A stretch of DNA of 64,000 bases from JALZUE01 sp051251725 (GTDB lineage Bacteria; Pseudomonadota; Gammaproteobacteria; Enterobacterales; Alteromonadaceae), in assembly GCA_051251725.1 (NCBI GenBank), contig JBPOFN010000006.1, positions 1-64,000 of the forward strand, in the 5' to 3' direction. Positions 26,022 through 34,939 of this stretch are shown here, piece by piece. Within the stretch, counting starts at the first letter, position 1. Each line of letters opens with the position of its first letter. The position numbers were made by a program, and so were the translations under genes. The notes below the pieces were generated by a model. It was not told where the DNA came from. It made no database searches and saw only the letters and a program-made list of their open reading frames with translations.

Positions 26022-28742
26022 CTATTCGAATACGCCATTAATACTATAAACACCAGGCGCTAACAGTTTGCCATGTTCAATTGGTTGAGCTGAAGATAAT
26101 TCATGCTTAGTTATTTTGAGTTTGGGTACCGAAGGTAATTGTAAAGTAGCTTGAGTGTTTTTAGGCACCACTAACGTCATTGATAGGTTGTCGTTGTCAA
26201 TTACCCAGCTTACTGAAATATCACCTTGTGGTGTTGACACAGTGCCGTTTAAATTATTTAATTTATCGGTAAACTGCGGTGAAACGTTAAAGGTTTTAAA
26301 ATCAGGCGTTGTTGATTGAATTCCTAAAATCCCCGTATAAAACCACTTTGCCACAGCGCCATAGGCGTAATGGTTTAATGAATTCATATTGGCCTTATTA
26401 AACCCATCTTTTAATGAGTATGAATTCCAACGTTCCCATGTGGTGGTTGCACCGTTATTAATGGAATAAAACCAAGAAGGGTAGGTTTCTTTTAATAAAA
26501 TGTCGTACATTAAATCACTGTGTCCAAACTGCTGTAATACTTCGTACAATAGTGGCGTACCTAAAAAACCAGTGCGTAGATGATGATCACTTTCATCTAA
26601 CAAAGTTAATACTTTATCCATGGCTGTTTGTTGTTCTTGTGGTTCAAACAAATTAAATGCTAACGGTAATAAGTAACTAGTTTGTGTTGTTTTTAAGGTT
26701 ATCTCACTTGATTTTGGTTTTTTAAGGCGTATACCATTTTCACGTTTTAAAACCCGAGTAGCCTTAGTTACTACATTTAATTCTTTGTCAAAAAAGTAGG
26801 TTCTAAATTTACTTTTTATTTTGTTAAAAAGCGCTTCGTATTGTGCTGCATCACTTTTATATCCTAGTAAACGAGCAGTTTTTGCGGCGATATCAACCGA
26901 ACGTGCGTAATAAGCTGTGGCAATAAGATCTGGGTGAGTATCACCTTTTGCACGGCCATTTTCTGAATAAGGTTGTAACCAGTCAGCGTAGGTACCAATG
27001 TTAGAGATATAATCAACACTATGAAATTCGGTATACGATAACCAACGCTTCATCATGTTGTAGTTTTCTTTTAGTACGTGAATATCGCCAGTGTATTGGT
27101 ACAAATCCCAAGGCACTATTGTAGCGGCATCACCCCATGCGGCGGCAGTACCGTCAGTTAAAAAGGAGCGGAACGGTACAAATTTGGGGATCATACCGCT
27201 AATGTCTTGTTCTTCACGAACACTTTCTAACCAAGCAGCCCAAAAACCGTAAACATCGGCTTTATACATTGAAGTACTAACAAATACTTGTGCATCGCCT
27301 GTCCAACCTAAACGTTCATCGCGCTGAGGGCAATCGGTCGGTATATCTAAAAAGTTACCACGTAAACCCCAAGATACATTGTCTGAAAGCTTATTTAGTT
27401 TAGTGTGCGAGCTTTTAAAATTGTCGTAAACAGCAAAGTCTGAATGTAAGACCTGGCCGTTGATCCAATCTAAACTTGGTTGGTGAGTCGTATCAAAACC
27501 ACTTAACTCAACATATTGATAACCATGAAAAGTAAAAGTAGGGCGGTAGGTAATGTTGCCATCTTTATTTGGTACGTAGTAGTCAGTATTTTTAGCTGAG
27601 CGAAGGTTACGCGTATGAAAAGTGCCATGCTCTAACGCTTCAGAAAATCGCAATTTAATGGTTTGTCCTGCTTTAGCGGGTACATTGATTTCAGGCACGC
27701 CCACCATGTTTTGTCCCATGTCAAAAATTACAACACCGTCTTTCACACTAACAATATTAATGGCGGGTATTACTTTTGTGGCTATAACTGCTGTATGGCG
27801 TTTAGGTTTCAGTTGTACTTGGCTGTCAATGGGTTCTGAATAAACGCCAGACCAATTTTTTGCCGTGAAATGAGACGTACTCCAACCTGGCATTTCAAAA
27901 TTTGCGTCGTATCGCTCTCCGTCATAGTTACCTGCTGCTCTGATCGGGCCTTGATTGCTTAATTGCCAAGTGTCATTTGAGGTTATTATTTGACGACTAC
28001 CATCGGTAAAAGTCACTTCTAATTGCGCCAATAAACGCATGGGCAATACATAATCTTTTTTAGTTGGGTGAAATATTCTGCCCGTATGCCAGCCTTCAGC
28101 AATTACTGCGCCTATAGCATTTTCGCCAGTATTTACATGCTCAGTTACATCATAAGTTAGTGTTTCAATACGTTTATGGTAGGGCGTCCAATCCGGAGTC
28201 ATAACATCTTCACTGATCGCTTCCCCATTAATATAAGGCTCAAATACACCTTTAGCTGTTACATATAAACGAGCATGTGCTACGGGTTTGCTTAGTGTAA
28301 AGTTGGTGCGTAAATATTGTGGTCGATAAAGCACATTATCTAAATTAGAGAAACCGCTTGAAACCGTTGTTTTATCGCGTTCGTTGGTGTCTGGGTGACC
28401 TATCCATGAGGCTTGCCAGTCATTATTGTTGAGTAAACCTAATTCGAGTGATTGTGTTTCACTCCATGTTGATTCATGTTGTTGCTCATCCCAAATCTTT
28501 ACACGCCAATATACTTTTTGACGTGAATTAAGCGCTAAACCTTGATAATTAACCCATGAATTATTGTTAGATTCGACTTTATTACTATCCCATAACAGGT
28601 GTTGCTCAGAAAAATCAGGATTGTTAGCCACTTGAATTTGATAACCCGTTTGCGATTGCACTGAAGATTGTTGATTAAGCTGCCAGCTAAAACGCGGTTG
28701 TGCTTCATAATATCCAACAGGATTAACAAAACCTTCCCCCAC
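26022..28742 (-). CDS. GH78 alpha-L-rhamnosidase (type B) with disrupted 5' end
   Basis: The body of 906 codons is intact and closely similar to the GH78 at 44005: VGYYEAQPRFSWQLNQQSS, DIPTDCPQRDERLGWTGDA (active-site acids), FWAAWLESVREEQD and NGATTTWERWNSYSL. The longest frame begins at a GTG that matches a Val inside the paralog, without a ribosome site. The expected lipoprotein leader is present upstream but is cut by a TAA at 28803-28805, and its ATG is gone. Translation from the GTG would give an enzyme with no export signal, useless against extracellular substrate. It is most likely a recent pseudogene, although PL25 downstream may still depend on its transcript. A base-calling error could explain the stop, but not easily the missing start. 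Confidence 0.8.
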   Translation of the reverse strand: MGEGFVNPVGYYEAQPRFSWQLNQQSSVQSQTGYQIQVANNPDFSEQHLLWDSNKVESNNNSWVNYQGLALNSRQKVYWRVKIWDEQQHESTWSETQSLELGLLNNNDWQASWIGHPDTNERDKTTVSSGFSNLDNVLYRPQYLRTNFTLSKPVAHARLYVTAKGVFEPYINGEAISEDVMTPDWTPYHKRIETLTYDVTEHVNTGENAIGAVIAEGWHTGRIFHPTKKDYVLPMRLLAQLEVTFTDGSRQIITSNDTWQLSNQGPIRAAGNYDGERYDANFEMPGWSTSHFTAKNWSGVYSEPIDSQVQLKPKRHTAVIATKVIPAINIVSVKDGVVIFDMGQNMVGVPEINVPAKAGQTIKLRFSEALEHGTFHTRNLRSAKNTDYYVPNKDGNITYRPTFTFHGYQYVELSGFDTTHQPSLDWINGQVLHSDFAVYDNFKSSHTKLNKLSDNVSWGLRGNFLDIPTDCPQRDERLGWTGDAQVFVSTSMYKADVYGFWAAWLESVREEQDISGMIPKFVPFRSFLTDGTAAAWGDAATIVPWDLYQYTGDIHVLKENYNMMKRWLSYTEFHSVDYISNIGTYADWLQPYSENGRAKGDTHPDLIATAYYARSVDIAAKTARLLGYKSDAAQYEALFNKIKSKFRTYFFDKELNVVTKATRVLKRENGIRLKKPKSSEITLKTTQTSYLLPLAFNLFEPQEQQTAMDKVLTLLDESDHHLRTGFLGTPLLYEVLQQFGHSDLMYDILLKETYPSWFYSINNGATTTWERWNSYSLKDGFNKANMNSLNHYAYGAVAKWFYTGILGIQSTTPDFKTFNVSPQFTDKLNNLNGTVSTPQGDISVSWVIDNDNLSMTLVVPKNTQATLQLPSVPKLKITKHELSSAQPIEHGKLLAPGVYSINGVFE

Positions 28743-28876
28743 TTTTAACCGAGTAATAGCTTGCTCTGTTAAGTTAACAGTATTATTAATAATACTTTTT
28801 GATTAAGCATGGTCATCTTGGCAGCCCAAAAAAAACAAAGATATGATGAGTACGAATATTGAACTTGGTTTACTCC
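28743..28876 (-). pseudogene. Broken lipoprotein leader of the type B GH78
   Basis: Reading in frame upstream of the GH78 body gives SSIFVLIISLFFLGCQDDHA, a stop at 28803-28805, then SKSIINNTVNLTEQAITRL and KVGEGF. The intact paralog has LLLILLLLISGCQNDHG in the same place. The ribosome site ggag (28873-28876) and spacer aaacc are kept, but the ATG seen in the paralog is aag here and no other ATG exists in the lipobox frame. Confidence 0.8.
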
Positions 28877-28884
28877 AAAAAATT

Positions 28885-28945
28885 AAACTGTGGTTTGCTA
28901 TTATGTACATTAAGTGGCTTGGCTAAGGTCTTATTTCCTATTGCA
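28885..28945 (-). pseudogene. 5' scar of a type A GH78 gene
   Basis: The minus strand reads KPLNVHNSKPQF and then runs into type B leader DNA. This matches SHPLNVHNSKPRF of the GH78 at 21258 (about 30 of 33 bases). Just upstream, 28926-28945 matches the 5' untranslated stretch of that gene (aggaaataagacc). The start codon and signal peptide between them are deleted. It is a junction left by deletion between two GH78 copies. Confidence 0.65.
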
Positions 28946-29121
28946 TCGGTGTTCGAAAGCAGTATTCGAAAAATCTAGCTAAACAATCGAACGTATTGTC
29001 ACTATTGTTAACCCCCGATATTTCTGGCTATAGTTAATAAAAATCGTCTAAAAATTAACACCATCAGTAAAATCACGAAACGACAGAAATTTTTTATGCT
29101 AACCAATGCTTTCTAGGAAAA

Positions 29122-29147
29122 GACACATAACTTGAAAATTGATACCC
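29122..29147 (-). promoter_or_regulatory. Predicted ECF-sigma promoter P3, for the GH78(type B)-PL25 unit
   Basis: Minus strand: TTAGGGGTATCAATTTT with GGGTATC at 29147-29141, then 15 nt, then TGTCTTTTCC from 29125. It is about 380 bp from the GH78 body because of the scarred leader region. Confidence 0.78.
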
Positions 29148-29805
29148 CTAAGCCGCTTATTTAACAAAAACATCAAAAATAACTTCTTTTATAAAATTAC
29201 CGAACTGCACTTATTAAAATAGATATACCAATCTATTGGCTTAGTTAGCCTCGGCTCTGTTCAATAAAAATTTCATTAATAAGCTTTTACTGACTAAAGC
29301 GAATAAATCACTTGCAATAACCAATATTATTTTTTGGGGGGGGACTTATGGTTTGCGAGTTAGCCAGACAACTAAATGAGCATCGATAAATTAACATGCT
29401 ATCAGTAAACGTATTCCGATAGCTGTGAGTCATTTTGCTATCGCTACTATGTCGTCAGGAAATGAACACTCATTATCACGGTTATATTGTAGTGCTGTTG
29501 ATCGGCTATTCGATGTACAGGGCACATGATTTCACTACCTTAGGTTATATTACCCAAAGTCTTTAACGTATTTAACAATAACGATACGGCAGCTTAATTG
29601 GTTAACTAATCGTAATCACAACCATATCACCTTGACCCATAATGACCGTATTTGCTCATTTGCGACCCTTAGTGGTTGTATTTTGATCTGTATGGGGTTA
29701 TTTTGAACGGATGTGTTAGAAGTGTTTATGCAAAACATAGCTTCACATAGTTCAATACTTATAACGAAACATAAAACAATAATAACTAAAAATTAAGGAT
29801 AAATA
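29148..29805. other. Intergenic region with no recognisable gene
   Basis: About 660 bp of AT-rich DNA without a supported frame. A run of eight or more G lies near 29336-29343. No GGGTATC-type promoter faces the GH39 downstream. It may be decayed coding DNA, but I could not match it to anything in the window. Confidence 0.4.
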
Positions 29806-31545
29806 GTGGACATATTTACACCTAGTCATTCGAGTACGGGGATAAAAGACTCATATTCTAATGCGAATAAAATAACAAAAGTTAAATCAATGACGGGGTC
29901 AATATTCATATTATTGGTTGCTATCATCACTTTTTGGTCAGCATTTTCAAATGCTGCAGTGAAAATTACAACCGATCTGACTAATGCCGGAAATAAAAAA
30001 GGAAAAATACACAATTATTGGGATGTAAGGAATGAAATTCCGCCGTACCCAAGCTTGTCGTTACCCGAACAATCCCCTAAACAAGACTCGAATAATCTTA
30101 TTCGCTTGTTAGGCGGAGAAATGCAAGCAGGGCAAAAAATTACAACTGACGATGCTGTTATCTACAAAGAAGGTAAAAATCTATCAGTAACCGATGGTTA
30201 TGTTCAAGCTGATGGCGCCTATATTTATCGCTTCTGGAAAGTCAGAAGTCGTATTGATGCGGTAATGAAACAAGGTTATGAAATCAATCAAATCGTGTTA
30301 GATAACCCACCTTGGGCTTTCCAGCGTGGACTTGCATCAGGAGGCACATCGACTTATGGCAATTCATTTCCACCAGGTCAACCATGGGTTTGGGCTCATT
30401 TCATAGAAAAGTTAATCGACAACCTTGTTGCAAAATATGGTTACGACGTAGTGAGTGAATGGAATTTCCGCGTGCATACTGAAGCAGATTTTATTCCTCA
30501 TCATTGGTCAGGTACTAAACAAGACTACTTCAATCATTACAAAAGAACGGTTAACGCGGTAAGAAAAGTCATTCCGACCGCTAAAGTAGGTTCACATTTT
30601 TTACCGCCACCAAGTGGTAGTGAGCGTTATGGTGTTGAATTTGTTAATTGGACTGCTCAGCAAAACCTTCCTTTGAATCATCTTGGTATTTCTTATTATC
30701 CGTTTTATAACAATCTTGCTCATATTGACATGGATCGCGTTTGGGACAAATTTATCAAGCCGTTCACAACAGCAAGTGGTTGGAAAGCTGGTACTAAATT
30801 CGGTATTCCTGAATTCGCATTATTTACAGAAAAAGATGATGATGGTTTTAACGTAACAGTTGGCACGTCACATAAAGAAGCATTTAATGCCATGATGTCT
30901 AAAATGATTTTGGAAAAAGGTGTAAGTAAAGTACACACTTGGGGTGACCAAACAAAAGATCCATTTTTTAGGGCGATTCAATCTATGGCTGGAAAAGATC
31001 GTTATAAAAACTGGCGTGCTGGTGATCCATTACGTAGCGGTAACATTGTAGATGGCTATTTTGCAACGAGTGGAGATAAAAATAAAATTGATGCCGTTGT
31101 ATTTAATTATAACGCGAACCCAGCTTATATTGCCGATGATAAAATTGACCTTGTTATCACAGTGCCGTTTGCACCTGGCACTAAATTTAATTATCGTTCT
31201 GCATATAAGAAACGTTCTAACAACCCTCATCGTCAATTTACGCAACAATATGTCAAGGCCACACAATATGTAAGTGAAGGCGGTTGGGTACTTGATAAAG
31301 TTAGACCTGACGCAACAACTAAAACCGATAAAAATGGTGATTTAAATACTATTTTGAATACTGCGGGTAAAAACCAATGGAACCAAGTAAAAGCTAGTTT
31401 AAGTGGTTACCAAACTCTGCCATTTTCAAATAATGTAGAGATTACAGCCGTTCAGTTGGGCACTAGCACCACTAAATCTCAAATTAAGGTCAGCGTTCCT
31501 TTGGCTTCTTTTTCGTTTAGAAAGCTAGAATTTAGCAAAAAATAA
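29806..31545 (+). CDS. GH39-like glycoside hydrolase, exported, paralog 3
   Basis: The GTG start is supported by AAGGA seven bases upstream. A hydrophobic segment at about residues 30-50 (GSIFILLVAIITFWSAFSNAA) is the signal peptide, placed unusually far from the start. The GH39-like barrel follows directly, without the lipid anchor, linker and sandwich of the two larger paralogs. DNPPWAFQRG, WNFRVHTEADFIPHHWSG (acid/base Glu candidate), ISYYPFY and FGIPEFALFTE (nucleophile candidate) match their motifs. At 579 residues it is the minimal form. No consensus ECF promoter is visible upstream, so it may be regulated differently. Substrate unknown, probably an ulvan oligosaccharide. Confidence 0.78.
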   Translation: MDIFTPSHSSTGIKDSYSNANKITKVKSMTGSIFILLVAIITFWSAFSNAAVKITTDLTNAGNKKGKIHNYWDVRNEIPPYPSLSLPEQSPKQDSNNLIRLLGGEMQAGQKITTDDAVIYKEGKNLSVTDGYVQADGAYIYRFWKVRSRIDAVMKQGYEINQIVLDNPPWAFQRGLASGGTSTYGNSFPPGQPWVWAHFIEKLIDNLVAKYGYDVVSEWNFRVHTEADFIPHHWSGTKQDYFNHYKRTVNAVRKVIPTAKVGSHFLPPPSGSERYGVEFVNWTAQQNLPLNHLGISYYPFYNNLAHIDMDRVWDKFIKPFTTASGWKAGTKFGIPEFALFTEKDDDGFNVTVGTSHKEAFNAMMSKMILEKGVSKVHTWGDQTKDPFFRAIQSMAGKDRYKNWRAGDPLRSGNIVDGYFATSGDKNKIDAVVFNYNANPAYIADDKIDLVITVPFAPGTKFNYRSAYKKRSNNPHRQFTQQYVKATQYVSEGGWVLDKVRPDATTKTDKNGDLNTILNTAGKNQWNQVKASLSGYQTLPFSNNVEITAVQLGTSTTKSQIKVSVPLASFSFRKLEFSKK

Positions 31546-31559
31546 AGTAGTAAAATATT

Positions 31560-31587
31560 CAAGGTGGAACAATTTTGTTTCACCTTG
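31560..31587 (+). terminator. Terminator-like hairpin after GH39 (29806)
   Basis: An 11-bp stem with one G-T pair (caaggtggaac with gtttcaccttg) and a 6-nt loop, 14 bp after the stop codon. The T run after it is short. Confidence 0.55.
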
Positions 31588-31835
31588 TTAACCTAATCTA
31601 TAACAATTCTTTACCAAGACAGTTTGTGCTGTTCAGGTAATACTTTCATCAACAATTGAGGTGTGAACAAAGGCCGCCTCTATTGTAAATAGCTTGCAAT
31701 ATTCGCTTAAACTAATAATTTTGATGATTATCTGGGCATCAAAGCTACTTAGTTGTCACTATATTGATAGGTAACTAAGCTACCAAAGCAGTCGTTCATG
31801 CATTATTTCAAAGTGCCGTAAAGCGTCATATGTGA
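31588..31835. other. Intergenic spacer
   Basis: No gene, promoter motif or repeat that I can support. Confidence 0.4.
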
Positions 31836-32051
31836 TTAACTATTACAACAATTCTGTCCTTCTTGGATAGGTGGACATTTAACAGTTCCATAAGAGCAAA
31901 AAACACAGCAGTCACCTTTTAAAGGCTTTAATAATACTTTGCAAGACTCACATTCGTAGAACCACTGACAGGCATTAGTTGGCATTTTTTCGGTTTTATT
32001 ATGACCACACTCTGGGCAAGTTATTGTTGAGTTTAATTCTATATTTTGCAT
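31836..32051 (-). CDS. Small Cys-rich GDCCVFCSYG protein
   Basis: The 71-residue protein contains CPECGH, CESC, GDCCVFCSYGTVKCPP and a final CC. The first two pairs look like a zinc ribbon; the GDCCxFCSYG block is a conserved signature of a small family without an assigned function that I recognise only from its sequence. It has no signal peptide and no link to the polysaccharide genes. It may bind metal; I cannot say more. Confidence 0.6.
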   Translation of the reverse strand: MQNIELNSTITCPECGHNKTEKMPTNACQWFYECESCKVLLKPLKGDCCVFCSYGTVKCPPIQEGQNCCNS

Positions 32052-32310
32052 GTTCGCTCCTTTAGAGGTTTTACAATATCTAATACTGACATTAGGACTA
32101 AAAATCGCGTCTACAGCTTGGTTTTTGAGTAAGATATTCGTTATCGGGTTGCCAATACTAATTGCCTATTGCGCATATAAGCAAGCGACTATACGTTGTA
32201 AAACTCAGTTTAGGTTGTTTTATAGTGATGTTCATTGATGGACTCGTTTATTTTTATTGGTGCTGGTTCAGGTGTTATTTTTGGTTTTTCCGTTCTATTT
32301 AATTAAAAAT
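32052..32310. other. Short region with a doubtful small frame
   Basis: A 62-codon plus-strand frame (32050-32238) has one hydrophobic stretch (LSKIFVIGLPILIAYCAYK) but its start overlaps the divergent Cys-rich gene and no ribosome site can fit there. I do not call it a gene. Confidence 0.4.
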
Positions 32311-32345
32311 AAGGCCATGCATTGCCGTGTAAAACGCATGACCTT
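32311..32345 (-). terminator. Terminator of GH78 (32356)
   Basis: A 10-bp stem (aaggccatgc with gcatgacctt, one G-T pair) and a T-rich tail on the minus strand, directly after the GH78 stop. Confidence 0.75.
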
Positions 32346-32355
32346 AGCTGTGTGA

Positions 32356-34740
32356 TTACTTTTTAGCGCTCATTGTCCAAGTGCCACCCGTGACTTCAAA
32401 CATCACATATTTGTCGTCTTCATTAATAAATTTAACACCTTCAACTTGTTTTGATTTTGACCACAACGAACTGTTTTTATTCCAGGCCATGTTGCCATTT
32501 ATACTAACGCTATCAATAGCAAAGTACTGTTTTGGAATTCCGACAAGTGCAGTGGTATTTGCTGGCGTCGTTAACGTAATTGTGATTTCTTGGTCATTAC
32601 GTTTAATGTCAAAATCAATATCGCCTTGCACACTAGGAACGAGCTGTTTGAGGTGTGTCATGTGCACCATATTTGGCATAATGCTATAGGTTTTCCATGC
32701 TACTGATGTTGGCTCTATACCCACAATATATTGGCTTAACACCGTGGCAGGGGCGTTCCATGCATGGTTTTCAGTACCTCCACCGGTCATATATTCTGTT
32801 AAGGTTGAGCGCGCTTTATTGTCAACTTGTTTACCATAACGCTGTTTCATCCTATCTAACGCATCGTCATAACGACCTGCGATTGCCATAGCGTTATAAA
32901 TCATCCATTCAAAATGTGGGCTCGCAAATTGGTTCGGCACTAATACGTTATCAACAATTTGCTGATACTGTGACGGCTCGGCTAAACCAAATAAAATAGC
33001 TACGGCGTTAGCGCGATCATCTTTGAATTTTTTTGGATTACTGCTGTAATATCCGTCTTGCCAAAAATGCTGTTGGTATGCTTGTTTTAAATCAGCAATA
33101 CGTTGGTTATAAAATGCCATATGGGTATCATTACCAAGAGCTTTCGCCATTTTTCGGGCAGAGACTAAGGCGCTGTAATAAAGGGCATTTTGAATAACAT
33201 CATAATCAATCGTTTCTTGTGGACCCCAATCGGTCCATCGCCATGCGCCATTTCTAAAAACGATTAAACCATTGTCTTGTTTTTTCCATAACGACAAGTA
33301 TCTGTGCACATAGGGGTAGGCATATTCTAATGTTGCTAAGTCACCGGTATTGTAATAATAGTGCCACACGCCTTGTTCGATAAATTGTAAACTTTGCGCG
33401 GGTAATTCACGGAACCTTCCTGGCCCTAAACCAGCGAATACACCTGATGCTGAATCGCTAAACGCCATCGTCACTTTAATCGCTTTTTTGAGTAAATCTC
33501 GACCGGGTTTATCCATAGAATAAAATAAATAACTGGCTTGGTCGGCAACATCGCCAATCCATAAACCGCGTTCTCTGTCGGGTGTGTCCATGAAGTTATC
33601 GCGGGCACAAATATACAAGGTGTTTTCAGACATCTGCCAAATACGTGAGAACCATGCATCGTCACTTTCAAAGTGTCCTGGAGTTGAACCAACGCCCGTC
33701 CAGCGATATTTCAAGCCGTGCACTTTAACGCCCTTAGGAATTGTGTATTCAATAATACGGCCATTGCTCCATGAGTACGATTCAAACTGTTGTCGACCTT
33801 GTTTTGTGGTGTAAAAGGTTTCAATAGTGTTTAGGCGCATGTTAGATTTTACGTGTACTTTTAAACCTTCTTCCGCTTCAATATCAAAATACGGGGTAAA
33901 GTTTTTATTGAAATCTAACTGACAATTAATTTTTTTACCGTCGCTGACAAACGGGAATTTTGTAGCCGGGTAGTTGGTACAATTGGCTAACCCATAGTTG
34001 TTTAAGGGGGGTATTTCACTGGGAAATAACTGATAAAATGGCGCTCTAGGTGGCTTATTGGCGCTTTTGGCTAACGGCCAAGAGGAATCATCATAGCTAG
34101 GTAAGTACCATGCGTTATCACTCCAATCGCCCATGGTTTTACGCGCATCATAATTTACGCTCCATGCCGCAACTCGGCGATGTTTTTCTTTTTCTACCGG
34201 TTGATAAGCTTCATGTTTTTTCGCTTTCCATGACGCATCAGAAATAATGACCTGTTTGCCAACCTTAGCCTGAAAAATAAAGCCAGCCACTCTCGCTGAA
34301 ATATGGGTGCCTTTGTCACCATTAGCACCGTAATACCAACCTAAGGCGGCAATGGTATTTTTACCTTTTTTTAGGTACTTCTTAATATCAACTTGGTCGT
34401 AATATTTATTAGACGCAATAGGAAAACCGTCAACACGCGGCGAGGCTTTTACTGGTGAAGGTCCGCCGGTATAACTACCTTCAAACACAACCAATTCACC
34501 GTTGATCCATAACCAATATTTAGTATCGGCGCTAATATAAGCGGTGATGGCTTCATTAGCCGCTATATTGTCAAAATCAGTGATGTCGACTTCTTTACGC
34601 AGCGCTACCCAAGTGTTTGGATTGCCAATTTTTTGGTTGGTCCAAATCCACTCTGCATCCCATTTTACGGCCAAGCTTTGAAAAGAATATAAGGTTAATA
34701 AACTGGTGATGAGCCAGAGAGGTATTATGTTTTTAGTCAT
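32356..34740 (-). CDS. GH78-family alpha-L-rhamnosidase, shorter form, secreted
   Basis: A signal peptide (about 1-24, ending SLA) precedes 770 residues. It starts with a rhamnosidase-type sandwich (WDAEWIWTNQKIGNPNTWVALRK, WLWINGELVV). The (alpha/alpha)6 barrel has MDTPDRERGLWIGDVADQA in place of the DCPQRDERLGWTGDA motif of the larger paralogs, keeping the Asp/Glu pattern. WHYYYNTGDL, TEYMTGGGTENHAW and a C-terminal sandwich follow. The N-terminal fibronectin-like domain is missing, so it is the shortest GH78 here (794 residues). It has its own ECF-type promoter and lies downstream of the sigma/anti-sigma pair in the same direction. Probably acts on a rhamnose-linked ulvan fragment. Confidence 0.8.
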   Translation of the reverse strand: MTKNIIPLWLITSLLTLYSFQSLAVKWDAEWIWTNQKIGNPNTWVALRKEVDITDFDNIAANEAITAYISADTKYWLWINGELVVFEGSYTGGPSPVKASPRVDGFPIASNKYYDQVDIKKYLKKGKNTIAALGWYYGANGDKGTHISARVAGFIFQAKVGKQVIISDASWKAKKHEAYQPVEKEKHRRVAAWSVNYDARKTMGDWSDNAWYLPSYDDSSWPLAKSANKPPRAPFYQLFPSEIPPLNNYGLANCTNYPATKFPFVSDGKKINCQLDFNKNFTPYFDIEAEEGLKVHVKSNMRLNTIETFYTTKQGRQQFESYSWSNGRIIEYTIPKGVKVHGLKYRWTGVGSTPGHFESDDAWFSRIWQMSENTLYICARDNFMDTPDRERGLWIGDVADQASYLFYSMDKPGRDLLKKAIKVTMAFSDSASGVFAGLGPGRFRELPAQSLQFIEQGVWHYYYNTGDLATLEYAYPYVHRYLSLWKKQDNGLIVFRNGAWRWTDWGPQETIDYDVIQNALYYSALVSARKMAKALGNDTHMAFYNQRIADLKQAYQQHFWQDGYYSSNPKKFKDDRANAVAILFGLAEPSQYQQIVDNVLVPNQFASPHFEWMIYNAMAIAGRYDDALDRMKQRYGKQVDNKARSTLTEYMTGGGTENHAWNAPATVLSQYIVGIEPTSVAWKTYSIMPNMVHMTHLKQLVPSVQGDIDFDIKRNDQEITITLTTPANTTALVGIPKQYFAIDSVSINGNMAWNKNSSLWSKSKQVEGVKFINEDDKYVMFEVTGGTWTMSAKK

Positions 34741-34828
34741 GTGGTGTCCTAATAATCACTTTACTTATTAGCAGTGATTAACTGCAATGTATTTATATGC
34801 ATAAAAGTTTGTCTGCATATAAGACTTA

Positions 34829-34854
34829 GTCACCGAGATAGGACTTTGATACCC
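34829..34854 (-). promoter_or_regulatory. Predicted ECF-sigma promoter P4, for GH78 (32356)
   Basis: Minus strand: GGGTATC (34854-34848) followed by AAAGT, 15 nt, then TGAC from 34832. The -10 tail (TAAGTC) departs most from consensus, so it may be weaker than the other sites. The start codon is about 90 nt downstream. Confidence 0.65.
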
Positions 34855-34886
34855 TAAATTTAAAATCTTTTTAAATTTAGGGTATC
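34848..34886. repeat. 18-bp perfect palindrome carrying two inverted GGGTATC blocks
   Basis: The arms 34848-34865 and 34869-34886 are exact complements with a 3-nt loop; each ends in GGGTATC facing outward. The left one is the -35 of P4. The right one has no TGNC block at the matching distance. The same arrangement, with two mismatches, is a working-looking divergent promoter pair at 47141-47179. It may also fold in the transcript after the anti-sigma gene. Confidence 0.8.
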
Positions 34887-34939
34887 CGATACGGTTACAA
34901 TGGAAACCTTGCCGGATGTGATACTAATCAATCGTGTTA

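Noticed and set aside
32050..32238. 62-codon frame with a hydrophobic stretch
   Set aside because: Its start overlaps the start of the divergent Cys-rich gene, leaving no room for a ribosome site; no recognised family.
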